Positions 50,523 to 60,335 are shown, numbered from the stretch's first letter. The stretch is DNA of 64,000 nucleotides from Streptomyces rapamycinicus NRRL 5491 (GCF_024298965.1 NZ_CP085193.1:11284001-11348000), one strand, 5' to 3'. Program-made: numbers and translations. Notes: generated by a model from the letters alone, not told the origin.

Positions 50523-52127
50523 ATGCCGTTGCTCACGGTTGCCGACGTCCTGCGTCTTCCCGTCATCGTCGCGGGACTTCCCCGTGTGATGGCCGGTGAG
50601 GACCAGCTGGCCCGTGCGGTCCGCTGGGTGCACGTCACCGAGCTGCTCGACCCCGCCTCGTTCCTCGAAGGCGGTGAGCTGGTGTTGACCACCGGCATGC
50701 CCCAGCCCAACGACCCCAGCCGGTTGCGCGGCTATGTGGACCAGCTGGCCGACATCGGTGCCGCGGGGCTCGTGGTGGAGCTCGGCCGCCGCTACCAGCA
50801 GGCGCCACCGGACCTGGTGGCCGCCTGCCGCGCCCGGGACCTGCCGCTGATCGTCCTGTCCCGTGGCATCCGCTTCATCGAGGTGACCCAGCACGTCCAC
50901 GCGCTGATCCTCGACGCACAGGGCGAGCTGCTGCGCCGCTCCCAGCAGGTGCATGAGATCTTCACCGGGCTGACGCTGCGCAACGCCGAACCGAAGGAGC
51001 TGGTACGCGCCGCCGCCGATCTGATGGGCCGCCCGGTGGTCCTGGAGAACCTGCTGCACCACGCGGTGTTCTCCGGTACGGCGGGCGGCACGGCCGGCCA
51101 GGTCCTGGAGGCGTGGCAGCGCCGTTCCCGCGCCACGCCGACCCCCGACACCACGCAGGCCAGCGGCCCGGAGGGCTGGCTGGTGGCCCCCGTCGAGCAC
51201 AACGGCCGCCGCTGGGGGCGGCTGGTGGCGGTGCCGAACGCGGCCGCCCCCGCGGCCGACCCGGAACACACCATGATCCTGGGACGGGCCGCCACCGCCC
51301 TCACCCTCGCCCGGCTGACCGGCCACACCCAGTGGGACCGCCAGGCCCACACCTGCGCCCTGCTGGAGCTGCTGCGCTGGAGCTACCGCGGCCGCACCGA
51401 GGCACGCATCCGCATCGAGGCCCTCGGCATACCGGTCGTCGGCCACCGCCTGATCGCCCTGGCCATCGGCCACCACGGCGCCACCGCCGACGAGACGGGC
51501 CTGGACGACCGGCTCGCCGACGCCCTTCAGGGTTCCGGCATCCGGGCCCTGGTGGGACGGGTCTCCCCGGACCGGACCGGGGTGCTGCTCGCCCTGGCCC
51601 GGGCCAGCGCCTGGCAGCCGGTGGTGGAGCGGGTCAGCCGGCTCACCGAGGAGACACTGGGCGCGCCCGCGGTGGTGGCGGTCGGACCGGGGGTGACCGA
51701 GATCGACCAGGTGGCGAGGGTGTTCCGGGAGGCCGAGGAGGTGGCGGACGCCATCGGCCCCACCACCCCGCACCGGCCGTTCCACGTGCCCTCCGACGTC
51801 GGACTGCCCGAGCTGCTGTACGCGCTCCGCGACGACATCCGTGTGCAGAGGTACGTCGAGCACCAGCTGGGCAGGCTGATCGAGTACGACGAGCGCCACG
51901 CGGGCGATCTGCTGACCACGCTGCGCCACTACCTCGCCGCGGGCAACAAGTCCATCGCCGCCAAACAGATCGGCCTGTCCCGCCAGGCGTTCTACCAGCG
52001 GCTGCACACCATCGAACGGCTCCTCGGCCGCGACCTGGAGTCCGGTGTGCAGCGCACCCAGCTCCATGTCGCCGTCACCGCCCTGGACACGCTGACGGCG
52101 TCCGGCGCGGGAGGATGGGGCGCATGA
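50523..52127 (+). CDS. PucR-family transcriptional regulator
   Basis: 534 residues. The N-terminal PucR domain reads LLTVADVLRLPVIVAGLPRVMAGEDQL and VRWVHVTELLDPASFLEGGELVLTTG, here split. The C-terminal helix-turn-helix is DLLTTLRHYLAAGNKSIAAKQ and IGLSRQAFYQRLHTIERLLG. PucR proteins govern purine, polyamine and GABA use. GGAGGG lies about 12 bases before the ATG. The methyltransferase gene overlaps the stop (ATGA). Probably controls the PuuB-like/MFS set upstream or the ureohydrolase operon. Confidence 0.92.
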   Translation: MPLLTVADVLRLPVIVAGLPRVMAGEDQLARAVRWVHVTELLDPASFLEGGELVLTTGMPQPNDPSRLRGYVDQLADIGAAGLVVELGRRYQQAPPDLVAACRARDLPLIVLSRGIRFIEVTQHVHALILDAQGELLRRSQQVHEIFTGLTLRNAEPKELVRAAADLMGRPVVLENLLHHAVFSGTAGGTAGQVLEAWQRRSRATPTPDTTQASGPEGWLVAPVEHNGRRWGRLVAVPNAAAPAADPEHTMILGRAATALTLARLTGHTQWDRQAHTCALLELLRWSYRGRTEARIRIEALGIPVVGHRLIALAIGHHGATADETGLDDRLADALQGSGIRALVGRVSPDRTGVLLALARASAWQPVVERVSRLTEETLGAPAVVAVGPGVTEIDQVARVFREAEEVADAIGPTTPHRPFHVPSDVGLPELLYALRDDIRVQRYVEHQLGRLIEYDERHAGDLLTTLRHYLAAGNKSIAAKQIGLSRQAFYQRLHTIERLLGRDLESGVQRTQLHVAVTALDTLTASGAGGWGA

Positions 52128-52930
52128 CATCCGAGACCGGCTATCTGCTGGACAACCGGCAGCGCGAGGCCGGCCGGCGCTTCGACGCGCTGGCCGAGCT
52201 CTTCGACCCCTGGACCCTGGACCACCTCGACCAGCTCGGCCTGGCCGCCGGATGGCGCTGCTGGGAGGTGGGAGCGGGCGGGCCCTCGGTGCCCACCGCC
52301 CTCGCCGGGCGGGTCGGGCCCACCGGACAGGTGCTGGTGACCGACATCGACACCTCCTGGCTGACGCGGCTGTCCGGCCCGGCCACCGGACCGGTCGAGG
52401 TGCGCCGCCACGACGTGGCCCGCGACGAGCCGCCGGGCGACGGTTTCGACCTCGTCCACGTCCGGCTGGTGCTGGTGCATCTGCCCGACCGGGCCGAGGC
52501 GCTGCGGCGGATGGCCGGGGCGGTGCGGCCGGGCGGATGGCTGGTCGTGGAGGACGCCGACCCGGCGCTCCAGCCGCTGGCCTGCCCCGATGAGCGCGGC
52601 CCGGCCGAGGAGCTGGCCAACCGGATCCGCCGCGGATTCCGCGCACTGCTCGCCGAGCGCGGGGTGGACCTCGCCTTCGGCCGCACCCTGCCCGCCCTGC
52701 TGCGCGGCGCCGGGCTGCACGACGTACGTGCCGAGGGCTGCTTCCCGCTGACCTCCCCGGCCTGCCGGGAGCTGGAGGCGGCCACCGTGCGTCAGCTGCG
52801 CGGACGGCTGGTGGCGGGCGGCCTGGCCACCGAGCAGGAGATCGAGCGCCACTTGGACCAGCTGCGCGGCGAGGGCATGGACGTCACCACCGCCCCGCTC
52901 ATCACCTGCTGGGGCCGGCGCCCGCACTGA
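52124..52930 (+). CDS. SAM-dependent methyltransferase
   Basis: 268 residues. Motif I is CWEVGAGGPSVPTALA, motif II VTDIDTSWL, then DGFDLVHVRLVLVHLPD and AVRPGGWLVVEDADP, the pattern of class I methyltransferases of the UbiE/Methyltransf_25 kind. The ATG overlaps the PucR stop, so the two are made together. The acceptor is unknown. A strong terminator follows immediately. Confidence 0.9.
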   Translation: MTSETGYLLDNRQREAGRRFDALAELFDPWTLDHLDQLGLAAGWRCWEVGAGGPSVPTALAGRVGPTGQVLVTDIDTSWLTRLSGPATGPVEVRRHDVARDEPPGDGFDLVHVRLVLVHLPDRAEALRRMAGAVRPGGWLVVEDADPALQPLACPDERGPAEELANRIRRGFRALLAERGVDLAFGRTLPALLRGAGLHDVRAEGCFPLTSPACRELEAATVRQLRGRLVAGGLATEQEIERHLDQLRGEGMDVTTAPLITCWGRRPH

Positions 52931-52972
52931 GAGCCTGTGTCATATCCCGGCCGTGGATATGACACAGGCTCT
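52930..52972. terminator. Bidirectional terminator with perfect 18-base arms
   Basis: Arms 52930-52947 and 52955-52972 are identical inverted copies, loop 7 bases (CGGCCGT). It starts on the last base of the methyltransferase stop codon and lies 28 bases from the stop of the convergent PucR gene. Confidence 0.85.
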
Positions 52973-53000
52973 GAGCGCCGAACGCCCCGGGAATCCGCGC

Positions 53001-54461
53001 TCAGTCGAGCAGACCGAGTTGGCTCGCCGCCCGGATCGCCAGCCAGACCTCGGCGAACGCGCCGGTGGTGGACAGATCGCGGCCGGTCAGCTCGCTGAAG
53101 CGGCGCAGCCGGTAGGCGAGCGTATTGGGGTGCACATGGAGCGCCGCGGCCGCCTCGTCCGTACGGCGGTCGCGCTCCATCCAGGTGCGCACCGACGTCA
53201 GCAGCCGTGAGCCGTGGCCGGTGTCGTAGCGCAGCGCCTCGCCCAGCACATGCTCGACCAGATCGGTGAGCGCGGCCGGGTCGTCGGGCAGCCAGCGGCC
53301 GGTGACATCGTCGCCGTACCGCACGAGGGCACGGCCGGACGCGACGGCGTGGGACGCCGCCCACAACGCCTCGCGCTGGGCGATCCGCAGCGGGGAGCCG
53401 GGGCTGAACGGGCGGCTCATCCCGGCGGCCACACCCGGCAGGGACTCGACCGCCTCGCCCAGGCCGGGCGAGCCGAGCAGATAGCGGTCCTCGCCGCGCT
53501 TGAGCAGCAGACACGGCTGATCCTCCAGCGCCCGCAGTACGACATCCTCGGTGACGCCCCTGACCACCGCCAGCACGGTCTCGCCCTCGATGGAGTGGCG
53601 CAGCAGATGGCGGCGCGCCACCGCGGGTTCGAGGGCCCCTTGCAGCAGCTCGGCGAGGATCTCCGCGCCCTCGCGGCGCAGCGTCTCCCGCTCGGTGCGG
53701 ACCATGGCGAGCTGGAGGGCGGCCACCGTGGCGATGTGCTGCACCACGGCGAGCCCCGCCGGGCGCGCGCCCTCCCGTTCGAAGGCGATGAGGAAACCCG
53801 CCGGGCCACCGGGGGAGGGGACCGGGAGGGCGAAGCCACCGGGGATGGTCGGCGGGGCGTCCGCCGAGCCGGGGATCACCGACGCGTCGGGCGCGGGCAC
53901 CCCCGGCAGCAGCGGCCGGCCCTGGGTGGTGCACAGATAGATGTCGTAGCCGGACAGCTTCTCCAGCCGGCCGAACAGCGTCGCGGTGTCCAGGTTCTCC
54001 GAGGTCAGCCAGCGCAGCGCGCCGAACACCTGCAGCTGGGCGCCCAGCCGGTGGCGGGCGTCCTCCTGGACGGCGGCGGCCACCTCCTGCGCCACCGCCA
54101 TGAACGGCACGGCCAGCGGGATCTCCAGGACCGGTATCCCCCGCTCCTCGGCGGCGTCGAAGAACGCCCGGCGCAGCGGGGGCATCCGCAGCTGGGCGGA
54201 GACCGCCAGGGCGGCCACCCCGGCGTCGTCCAGCCGCTCCAGATAGGCGCGCTGCCCGGCCGCCGAGCGGGGCATCGCTATCCCCGTCGTCATGATCATC
54301 TCGGAGCCGAGCAGCCAGGGCGTGGGGTCGTCCAGCTCGCTCACATGCGCCCAGGACACAGAGCGGTGCAGCCCCGCGCCACCCGCGATCAACCGCAGCT
54401 GCAGGGCCGGATACGACAGCAGATCGTCGACCGTCACACCCTGCTCTTTGTTGTTCACCAC
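53001..54461 (-). CDS. PucR-family transcriptional regulator
   Basis: 486 residues from GTG 54461. N-terminal PucR domain: [39 protein letters not shown]-terminal helix-turn-helix: [28 protein letters not shown]. It is divergent from the ureohydrolase operon and should regulate it, perhaps with a polyamine or guanidino acid as effector. GTG codons at 54458 and 54437 are alternative starts; the latter has AGCAGG just before it. A dyad overlaps the start (54447-54464), which fits autoregulation. Confidence 0.92.
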   Translation of the reverse strand: MVNNKEQGVTVDDLLSYPALQLRLIAGGAGLHRSVSWAHVSELDDPTPWLLGSEMIMTTGIAMPRSAAGQRAYLERLDDAGVAALAVSAQLRMPPLRRAFFDAAEERGIPVLEIPLAVPFMAVAQEVAAAVQEDARHRLGAQLQVFGALRWLTSENLDTATLFGRLEKLSGYDIYLCTTQGRPLLPGVPAPDASVIPGSADAPPTIPGGFALPVPSPGGPAGFLIAFEREGARPAGLAVVQHIATVAALQLAMVRTERETLRREGAEILAELLQGALEPAVARRHLLRHSIEGETVLAVVRGVTEDVVLRALEDQPCLLLKRGEDRYLLGSPGLGEAVESLPGVAAGMSRPFSPGSPLRIAQREALWAASHAVASGRALVRYGDDVTGRWLPDDPAALTDLVEHVLGEALRYDTGHGSRLLTSVRTWMERDRRTDEAAAALHVHPNTLAYRLRRFSELTGRDLSTTGAFAEVWLAIRAASQLGLLD

Positions 54462-54464
54462 AAA
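54447..54464. promoter_or_regulatory. Candidate operator over the start of the second PucR gene
   Basis: TTTGTTGTTCACCACAAA: imperfect dyad (7 of 9 pairs), AT-rich, with the outer TTTGT/ACAAA perfect. A second CTCTTTGT copy occurs about 30 bases away (54475-54482). The region holds both divergent promoters. Confidence 0.4.
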
Positions 54465-54571
54465 TTGAGCCTAACTCTTTGTCTCAGCAACGATTGTCGC
54501 GCGGTTCCTCCGCTGTGCAGACTCGCTCGACCGGACCCCACCGGCGCACGTCAAGAAGGGACCGCAACACC

Positions 54572-55534
54572 ATGACCGAACCCCGAGGGCCCGTCGACTC
54601 CTCCCGGGTCCCGCGCTTCGCCGGCCCGGCCACCTTCGCCAGGCTGCCCCGCCTCGACGAGGTCGCGGGGGCCGACGTGGCGGTGGTGGGCGTCCCGTTC
54701 GACGGCGGTGTCTCCTACCGCCCCGGCGCCCGTTTCGGGCCCGCCGCGGTCCGCGAGGCCAGCCGGCTGCTGCGCCCCTACCACCCGGGCCTGGACGTGT
54801 CCCCGTTCGCCACCCAGCAGGTGGCCGACGCCGGTGACATCGCCGTCAACCCCTTCGACATCGGCGAGGCCATCGAGACCATCCAGGACGCCGCGGGCAG
54901 CCTCCAGGCCGAAGGCACCCGCCTGGTCACCATCGGCGGCGACCACACCATCGCGCTTCCGCTGCTGCGCGCCGCCGCGACGAGGCACGGCCCGGTCGCG
55001 GTGCTCCACTTCGACGCCCACCTGGACACCTGGGACACCTACTTCGGCGCCGAGCACACCCATGGCACCCCGTTCCGCCGGGCCGTGGAGGAGGGCATCG
55101 TCGACACCTCCGCCCTCTCGCACGTCGGCACCCGAGGCCCGCTGTACGGCAAGCAGGACCTCACCGAGGACGAGAAGCTGGGCTTCGGCATCGTCACCTC
55201 CGCCGATGTCTACCGGCGCGGCGCCGACGAGGTGGCCGACCAGCTGCGCCAGCGCATCGGCGACCGGCCGCTGTACATCTCCATCGACATCGACTGCCTC
55301 GACCCGGCCCACGCCCCCGGCACCGGCACCCCCGAGGCGGGCGGCCTGACCTCCCGCGAGCTCCTGGAGATCCTGCGCGGACTGGCCGGATGCCGTCTGA
55401 TCGGCGCCGATGTGGTGGAGGTCGCGCCCGCCTACGACCACGCCGAGATCACCTCGGTCGCGGCCTCCCACGTCGCCTACGACCTGATCAGCCTGCTCGC
55501 ACTCCAAGGGAAGCGGGAGACGACGGATGAGTGA
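54572..55534 (+). CDS. Ureohydrolase: agmatinase / guanidinobutyrase family
   Basis: 320 residues with all binuclear manganese motifs: [18 protein letters not shown] and [19 protein letters not shown]. It hydrolyses a guanidino group to urea plus an amine: agmatine to putrescine or 4-guanidinobutyrate to GABA. The context with an aminobutyraldehyde-type dehydrogenase and no arginine decarboxylase keeps both open. Its end overlaps the NCS1 permease gene by 8 bases. AAGAAGGGA precedes the ATG, at a rather long distance. Divergent PucR regulator. Confidence 0.92.
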   Translation: MTEPRGPVDSSRVPRFAGPATFARLPRLDEVAGADVAVVGVPFDGGVSYRPGARFGPAAVREASRLLRPYHPGLDVSPFATQQVADAGDIAVNPFDIGEAIETIQDAAGSLQAEGTRLVTIGGDHTIALPLLRAAATRHGPVAVLHFDAHLDTWDTYFGAEHTHGTPFRRAVEEGIVDTSALSHVGTRGPLYGKQDLTEDEKLGFGIVTSADVYRRGADEVADQLRQRIGDRPLYISIDIDCLDPAHAPGTGTPEAGGLTSRELLEILRGLAGCRLIGADVVEVAPAYDHAEITSVAASHVAYDLISLLALQGKRETTDE

Positions 55535-57068
55535 ATCCCCGGCACTGACCGAGGTCGAGAGCTACGGGGTCGAGCGCATCCCCGACGCGGACCGCAGCGC
55601 GACCCCCTTCGACCTGTTCCGCGTCGCGTTCGGCGGCGCCAACACCTTCGCCACCTGTGTGCTCGGCGCCTTTCCGATCCTCTTCGGGCTCTCCTTCTGG
55701 CAGGGCCTGGCGGCCACCCTGCTCGGCGTCGTGGGCGGCTCCCTGATCCTCGCCCCGCTCGCCGTGTTCGGCCCGTGCAACGGCACCAACAACGCCGTCT
55801 CCTCCTCGGCGCACCTGGGGGTGCACGGGCGGATCGTCGGCTCGTTCCTGTCGCTGCTCACCGCCATCGCGTTCTTCTCCATCTCGGTGTGGTCCTCCGG
55901 AGACGCACTGGTCGGAGGCGCCCACCGGCTGATGGACGTGCCGCAGAACGACGGGACGTTCGCCCTCGCCTACGGCGTCTTCGGGGCGCTGGTGCTGACG
56001 GTGTGCGTGTACGGCTTCCGGTTCATGCTCTTCGTCAACAAGATCGCGGTGGTGGCGGCCTCGACGCTGTTCGTCCTCGGCTTCTTCGCCTTCGTGGGGG
56101 ACTTCGACCCCGGCTACCAGGGGGTCTTCCCCTCGGCTTCCACGGCCGGGTTCTGGCCCGCGTTCATCGGCTCGGCGCTGATCGTGCTGTCCAACCCGGT
56201 GTCCTTCGGCGCCTTCCTCGGCGACTGGGCGCGCTACATCCCCGCCGACACCTCGCGCCGCAAGGTCGTCACGGCGGCGTTCGCCTCGCAGATCGCCACC
56301 ATCCTGCCGTTCTTCTTCGGTCTGGCCACCGCCTCGATCATCGCCAAGAAGGCCGCGCCGTACATGGACGCCGGGGCGCCGAACTACGTCGGCGGGCTGC
56401 TGGCCATCTCGCCCGGCTGGTACTTCCTGCCGGTGTGCCTGCTCGCGCTCATCGGCGGCCTGTCCACCGGCACCACCTCGCTCTACGGCACCGGCCTGGA
56501 CTTCTCCAGCGTGTTCACCCGGTTCAGCCGGGTGCAGGCCACGCTGTTCGTCGGGGTCCTCTCGATCGGTTTCATCTTCCTGGGCCGGTTCGCCGCCAAT
56601 CTGTCCCAGTCCATCTCCACCTTCGCCACGCTGATCATCACCTGCACCGCCCCCTGGATGATCATCATGGTGCTCGGCTATGTGACCCGGCGCGGCTGGT
56701 ACGACCCCGATTCGCTCCAGGTGTTCAACCGGCGCCAGCGCGGCGGCCGTTACTGGTTCCACCACGGCTGGAACTGGCGTGGCATGTCCGCCTGGCTGAC
56801 CGCGGCGGTGCTCGCCCTGCTCTTCGTCAACGTCCCCGGCCAGTTCGTCGGGCCGCTCGGCGATCTGGCCGACGGCGCGGACATCTCGCTGCCGGTGGGC
56901 CTCGCCACCGCCTCGCTCCTCTATCTGGCGCTGCTGTGGCTCTTCCCCGAGCCGCGCGAGGTGTACGGGCCCGAGGGGCCGCGGCTGGTCCGCGCCTCGG
57001 ACGCGCCCGTACCGCCGATCACCACGGAGGCCGGCGCGCCCGTGCCCGCGGTGGCGGAAGGGGCGTGA
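55527..57068 (+). CDS. NCS1-family permease (cytosine/purine/allantoin type)
   Basis: 513 residues with about 12 membrane helices. [56 protein letters not shown] and [14 protein letters not shown] are NCS1 hallmarks, each read in parts. Family members import nucleobases, allantoin, hydantoins or related nitrogen compounds with protons or sodium. It overlaps the ureohydrolase gene by 8 bases, so the imported compound is probably its substrate or a precursor: a guanidino or ureido compound. Confidence 0.93.
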   Translation: MSESPALTEVESYGVERIPDADRSATPFDLFRVAFGGANTFATCVLGAFPILFGLSFWQGLAATLLGVVGGSLILAPLAVFGPCNGTNNAVSSSAHLGVHGRIVGSFLSLLTAIAFFSISVWSSGDALVGGAHRLMDVPQNDGTFALAYGVFGALVLTVCVYGFRFMLFVNKIAVVAASTLFVLGFFAFVGDFDPGYQGVFPSASTAGFWPAFIGSALIVLSNPVSFGAFLGDWARYIPADTSRRKVVTAAFASQIATILPFFFGLATASIIAKKAAPYMDAGAPNYVGGLLAISPGWYFLPVCLLALIGGLSTGTTSLYGTGLDFSSVFTRFSRVQATLFVGVLSIGFIFLGRFAANLSQSISTFATLIITCTAPWMIIMVLGYVTRRGWYDPDSLQVFNRRQRGGRYWFHHGWNWRGMSAWLTAAVLALLFVNVPGQFVGPLGDLADGADISLPVGLATASLLYLALLWLFPEPREVYGPEGPRLVRASDAPVPPITTEAGAPVPAVAEGA

Positions 57069-57075
57069 GGCCACC

Positions 57076-57720
57076 GTGCGCCTCATCGACCTCTCCGTAC
57101 CCGTAGCCACGGGGATGCCCGTCTACCCCGGCGATCCGCGGGTGGCCATCGCCCCCGCGCTGAGCGTCGCCGCCGACGGGGTGAACGTGCTGCACCTGGA
57201 CATGGGGTCGCAGTCCGGCACCCATGTCGACGCCCCGTTCCACATCGACGACGCGCTGCCCACCCTCGACCGGCTGCCCCTGGAGCGCTTCTGGGGCCGC
57301 GCGGTGGTGGTGGACGCCCGTGGCGCGGAGCCCCGGACACCGCTCGGGCCGTCCCTGTTCGAGGGCCGGCTGCGGGCCGGGGCCATCGTGCTGGTGGCCA
57401 CCGGCTGGTCGAGGTACTGGGGGCACGACGACTACCTCGCCCATCCGTATCTCACCCCGGAGGCCGCCGAACTCCTCGTGGACGCCGGGATCCGCACCGT
57501 CGGCATCGACGCGCTGAGCGTCGACGCCACCCCCGCCGACGACCTCCCCGCCCACCGGATCCTGTGCGGCGCCCACGCCGTCATCGCCGAGAACCTCACC
57601 GGTCTCGGCCCCCTGCTCGACGCGCAGACGGCGGGAGAGCCCATCGAGGTCTCCCTGCTGCCGCTGCGGCTCCCCGCCGCCGACGGCGCCCCGGTACGGG
57701 CCGTGGCCCGCGTCGGCTGA
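57076..57720 (+). CDS. Cyclase/kynurenine-formamidase-like metal-dependent hydrolase
   Basis: 214 residues, GTG start 7 bases after the permease stop. LIDLSVPVATGMPVYPGDP and the metal motif SQSGTHVDAPFHI are typical of the cyclase family (kynurenine formamidase and relatives); IGIDALSVDATPA, here read as TVGIDALSVD, and the AHAVIAENL region complete the fold. Such enzymes open amides or lactams. In this operon it may hydrolyse an N-acyl or cyclic amide intermediate. Confidence 0.9.
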   Translation: MRLIDLSVPVATGMPVYPGDPRVAIAPALSVAADGVNVLHLDMGSQSGTHVDAPFHIDDALPTLDRLPLERFWGRAVVVDARGAEPRTPLGPSLFEGRLRAGAIVLVATGWSRYWGHDDYLAHPYLTPEAAELLVDAGIRTVGIDALSVDATPADDLPAHRILCGAHAVIAENLTGLGPLLDAQTAGEPIEVSLLPLRLPAADGAPVRAVARVG

Positions 57721-57746
57721 ACCACCCACGCAAGGAGCACCACCCC

Positions 57747-58220
57747 ATGCACGACGAGGTTCTGCGGGCCGCCGACGCCCTGGTGGCGGCGTTCGGCGAA
57801 GGCCGCCTCGACGACTACTTCGCGGCGTTCGCGCCCGACGCCACATTCGTCTTCCACACCGCCTCCGGACGTCTCGGCTCCACCGCGGACTACCGGGCCC
57901 TGTGGGACCGCTGGGTCGCGGAGGACGACTTCCGCGTCGTCTCCTGCGCCTCCACCGACCGGCTGGTCCAACTCCTCGGCGACAGCGCGGTGTTCACCCA
58001 CCTGGTGCAGACCACGGTGCGCACCACGGCCGGTACGGAGACCACCCACGAGCGCGAGACCATCGTCTTCCGCCGTCAGACCCACGGCCACTGGCTGGCC
58101 GTGCACGAACACCTCTCGGCAGCGCCCGGCACGACGACGGCCCCGGCCACGACGACGGCCCCGGCCACGACGACGGCCCAGCCCCCGGCCACGTCCACGA
58201 TCACGGAAACGGAACGATGA
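57747..58220 (+). CDS. NTF2-like (SnoaL/SgcJ) protein
   Basis: 157 residues; AAGGAG precedes the ATG. VLRAADALVAAFGEGRLDDYF, AFAPDATFVFHT and the closing HGHWLAVHEHLS are NTF2-like. Members are small enzymes or ligand binders without a conserved catalytic residue. The last 30 residues are a Thr/Pro/Ala repeat tail (58131-58184), unusual and probably disordered. ATGA overlap with the aldehyde dehydrogenase. Role in the pathway unknown; a detoxifying or isomerase role is possible. Confidence 0.85.
   Translation: MHDEVLRAADALVAAFGEGRLDDYFAAFAPDATFVFHTASGRLGSTADYRALWDRWVAEDDFRVVSCASTDRLVQLLGDSAVFTHLVQTTVRTTAGTETTHERETIVFRRQTHGHWLAVHEHLSAAPGTTTAPATTTAPATTTAQPPATSTITETER
58131..58184 (+). repeat. 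Three 18-base tandem repeats at the end of the NTF2-like gene
   Basis: ACGACGACGGCCCCGGCC twice exactly plus one near copy; encodes TTTAPA units in the C-terminal tail. Confidence 0.85.
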
Positions 58221-59665
58221 GCGAGCTTCTCGTACTGCGCAACCACATCGACGGCGAGTACGCCGACGCGGCCGACGGCCGCCGCCTGGAGGTCACCGAC
58301 CCCGTCACCGGCGAGGTGTACGCCACCTCGCCCCGGTCCGGCGCCGCCGACGTCGACGCCGCGATGGCCGCCGCCGCGGCGGCCTTCCCCGCCTGGCGCG
58401 ACGCCACCCCGTCCATCCGGCAGAAGCTGCTGCTGAGGATCGCGGACGCGGTCGAGGCGCGGGCGGAGGAGATCGCGGACGCCGAGTGCCGCAACACCGG
58501 AAAGCCGCGCGCCCTCACCCTCACCGAGGAGATCGCCCCGATCGTCGACCAGATCCGGTTCTTCGCCGGAGCCGCGCGTCTGCTGGAGGGCCGGTCGGCG
58601 GGCGAGTACATGGAGGGCCTGACTTCGATCGTCCGGCGGGAGCCGATCGGGGTGTGCGCCCAGGTGGCGCCCTGGAACTACCCGCTGATGATGGGCGTGT
58701 GGAAGTTCGCCCCGGCCCTCGCCGCGGGCAACACGGTCGTCCTCAAGCCGTCGGACACCACCCCCGCATCCACCGTGCTGCTCGCGGGCGTCATCGGCGA
58801 CATCCTCCAGGAACTGGGCCTTCCGGCCGGCATCTTCAACGTGGTGTGCGGCGACCGCGAGACCGGCCGGCTGATGGTCGAGCACCCCACCCCGGCGATG
58901 GCGGCCATCACCGGCTCGGTGCGCGCGGGCACGCAGGTCGCCGCGTCGGCGGCGAAGGACATCAAGCGGGTCCACCTCGAACTGGGCGGCAAGGCCCCCG
59001 CGGTGGTCTTCGAGGACGCCGACATCGCGGCGGCCGTCGAGGGCATCTCCCTCGCCGGATTCTTCAACGCGGGCCAGGACTGCACCGCGGCCACGCGCGT
59101 CCTCGTCCACGAGTCCGTCCACGACGCGTTCGTGAGCGCGCTCGCCAAGGCCGCCGCCGCTACCGGGACGGGCGGTGGCATCGACGACGAGGACGTGCTG
59201 TACGGGCCGTTGAACAACGCCGGCCAGCTGGCCCAGGTCACCGGCTTCATCGACCGGCTGCCCGCGCACGCCACCGTTGAGACGGGTGGCCACCGGGTCG
59301 GCGACAAGGGCTTCTTCTACGCGCCCACCGTGGTCTCCGGGCTCGAGCAGGACGACGAGATCATCCAGAACGAGGTCTTCGGCCCGGTCATCACCGTGCA
59401 GTCCTTCCGGGACGAGGCCGAGGCCGTCGCGTACGCCAACGGCGTGGAGTACGCGCTGGCCTCGTCGGTGTGGACCAAGGACCACGCCCGCGCGATGCGG
59501 ATGTCCAAGGCCCTGGACTTCGGCTGCGTCTGGATCAACACCCATATGATCCTCGCCGCCGAGATGCCGCACGGCGGCTACAAGAAGTCCGGCTACGGCA
59601 AGGACCTCTCCGCGTACGGCTTCGAGGACTACACCCGCGTCAAGCACGTCATGACGGCCCTCTGA
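58217..59665 (+). CDS. Aldehyde dehydrogenase, gamma-aminobutyraldehyde/betaine-aldehyde type
   Basis: 482 residues. VAPWNYPLMMGVWKFAPALA, the glutamate in HLELGGKAPAVV and the nucleophile in NAGQDCTAATR are intact; WINTHMILAAEMPHGGYKKSG is the end motif seen in aminobutyraldehyde dehydrogenases, here read in parts. It should oxidise 4-aminobutyraldehyde (or a guanidino/acyl analogue) to the acid with NAD. Last gene of the five-gene operon with the ureohydrolase, permease, cyclase and NTF2-like protein. A strong terminator follows. Confidence 0.94.
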   Translation: MSELLVLRNHIDGEYADAADGRRLEVTDPVTGEVYATSPRSGAADVDAAMAAAAAAFPAWRDATPSIRQKLLLRIADAVEARAEEIADAECRNTGKPRALTLTEEIAPIVDQIRFFAGAARLLEGRSAGEYMEGLTSIVRREPIGVCAQVAPWNYPLMMGVWKFAPALAAGNTVVLKPSDTTPASTVLLAGVIGDILQELGLPAGIFNVVCGDRETGRLMVEHPTPAMAAITGSVRAGTQVAASAAKDIKRVHLELGGKAPAVVFEDADIAAAVEGISLAGFFNAGQDCTAATRVLVHESVHDAFVSALAKAAAATGTGGGIDDEDVLYGPLNNAGQLAQVTGFIDRLPAHATVETGGHRVGDKGFFYAPTVVSGLEQDDEIIQNEVFGPVITVQSFRDEAEAVAYANGVEYALASSVWTKDHARAMRMSKALDFGCVWINTHMILAAEMPHGGYKKSGYGKDLSAYGFEDYTRVKHVMTAL

Positions 59666-59683
59666 AGCAACCGTCGCCACTCC

Positions 59684-59729
59684 GGTGTGTCAGCACCGCG
59701 CCGCCGACCCGGCGCGGTGCCGACACACC
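59684..59729. terminator. Terminator of the ureohydrolase operon
   Basis: 19-base arms (59684-59702, 59711-59729) with one mismatch and an 8-base loop, 18 bases after the aldehyde dehydrogenase stop. Confidence 0.88.
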
Positions 59730-59745
59730 CGGTGCCGTACGTGCG

Positions 59746-59751
59746 TAGCCT
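59746..59751 (+). promoter_or_regulatory. -10 element TAGCCT before the GNAT gene
   Basis: TAGCCT ends 8 bases before the ATG at 59760 and no ribosome-binding site is visible, so a leaderless transcript is likely. Confidence 0.45.
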
Positions 59752-59759
59752 GGTGCGCC

Positions 59760-60272
59760 ATGAGCGAGATGACACTGCGCCGGGCCCAAGTCTCCGACCA
59801 CGGGACGATCGTCGAATGCGTGCGGGAGTGGTGGGGCGACTCACGCACCCCCGGCCAGGCGCGTGAGCTTTCCATGCTGCTGCCCAGGCTGTTCCTGCAG
59901 TTCTTCGCCGGCACCAGCCTGGTGCTGGAGGACCGCGACGGCGTCAAGGCGTTCCTCGTGGGCTTCCACGCCGCGGACAACGACCACGAGGCGTACATCC
60001 ACTTCGTCGGGGTGGCGCCCGAACTGCGCGGGCAGGGCGTGGGGCGCAGGCTCTACACGGCGTTCTTCCGGCGCGCCGCCGAGGCGGGCCGCCGTGAGGT
60101 GCACGCCATCACCTCGCCGCTGAACACCGGGTCCGTGGCCTTCCACCGGGCCATGGGGTTCATGCTGGAGGAGGGCGACCGTGAGGTCAACGGCCTTCCC
60201 GTGCACGGCGATTACGACGGACCCGGGCAGCACCGGGTGTGCTTCCGCCGGCAGATCGCCGTTCGTCCCTGA
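59760..60272 (+). CDS. GNAT-family N-acetyltransferase
   Basis: 170 residues. The acetyl-CoA-binding pattern VGVAPELRGQGVGRRLY (motif A, near residue 85) is clear and is followed by SPLNTGSVAFHRAMGFM (motif B). N-terminal LRRAQVSDHGTIVECV is typical. It should acetylate an amine, antibiotic or protein; the acceptor cannot be predicted. It is a single gene between two terminator/operator regions and probably leaderless. Polyamine acetylation would fit the preceding operon but is speculative. Confidence 0.93.
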   Translation: MSEMTLRRAQVSDHGTIVECVREWWGDSRTPGQARELSMLLPRLFLQFFAGTSLVLEDRDGVKAFLVGFHAADNDHEAYIHFVGVAPELRGQGVGRRLYTAFFRRAAEAGRREVHAITSPLNTGSVAFHRAMGFMLEEGDREVNGLPVHGDYDGPGQHRVCFRRQIAVRP

Positions 60273-60321
60273 CCGCGGACGAGAGGGCTTGACGGTGGGG
60301 GTGCGCTGCTCTACACCAGTA

Positions 60322-60335
60322 TGGGAGCGCTCCCA
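60322..60335. promoter_or_regulatory. Perfect CebR-type operator TGGGAGCGCTCCCA
   Basis: This 14-base palindrome is the known binding site of CebR, the streptomycete cello-oligosaccharide repressor. It lies 93 bases before the SGNH esterase ATG, so the two secreted esterases probably belong to the cellulose/plant-biomass response. Confidence 0.88.

Noticed and set aside
52930..52972. Perfect inverted repeat as the ends of a small insertion element
   Set aside because: Only a 7-base loop, no internal sequence and no target duplication. The position between two convergent stops fits a terminator.
55488..57110. 540-codon minus-strand frame opposite the NCS1 permease
   Set aside because: Charged low-complexity sequence that mirrors membrane-helix codons; the permease motifs are unmistakable.
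58076..59680. 534-codon minus-strand frame opposite the aldehyde dehydrogenase
   Set aside because: No recognisable motif and no ribosome-binding site; the plus strand is a full aldehyde dehydrogenase.
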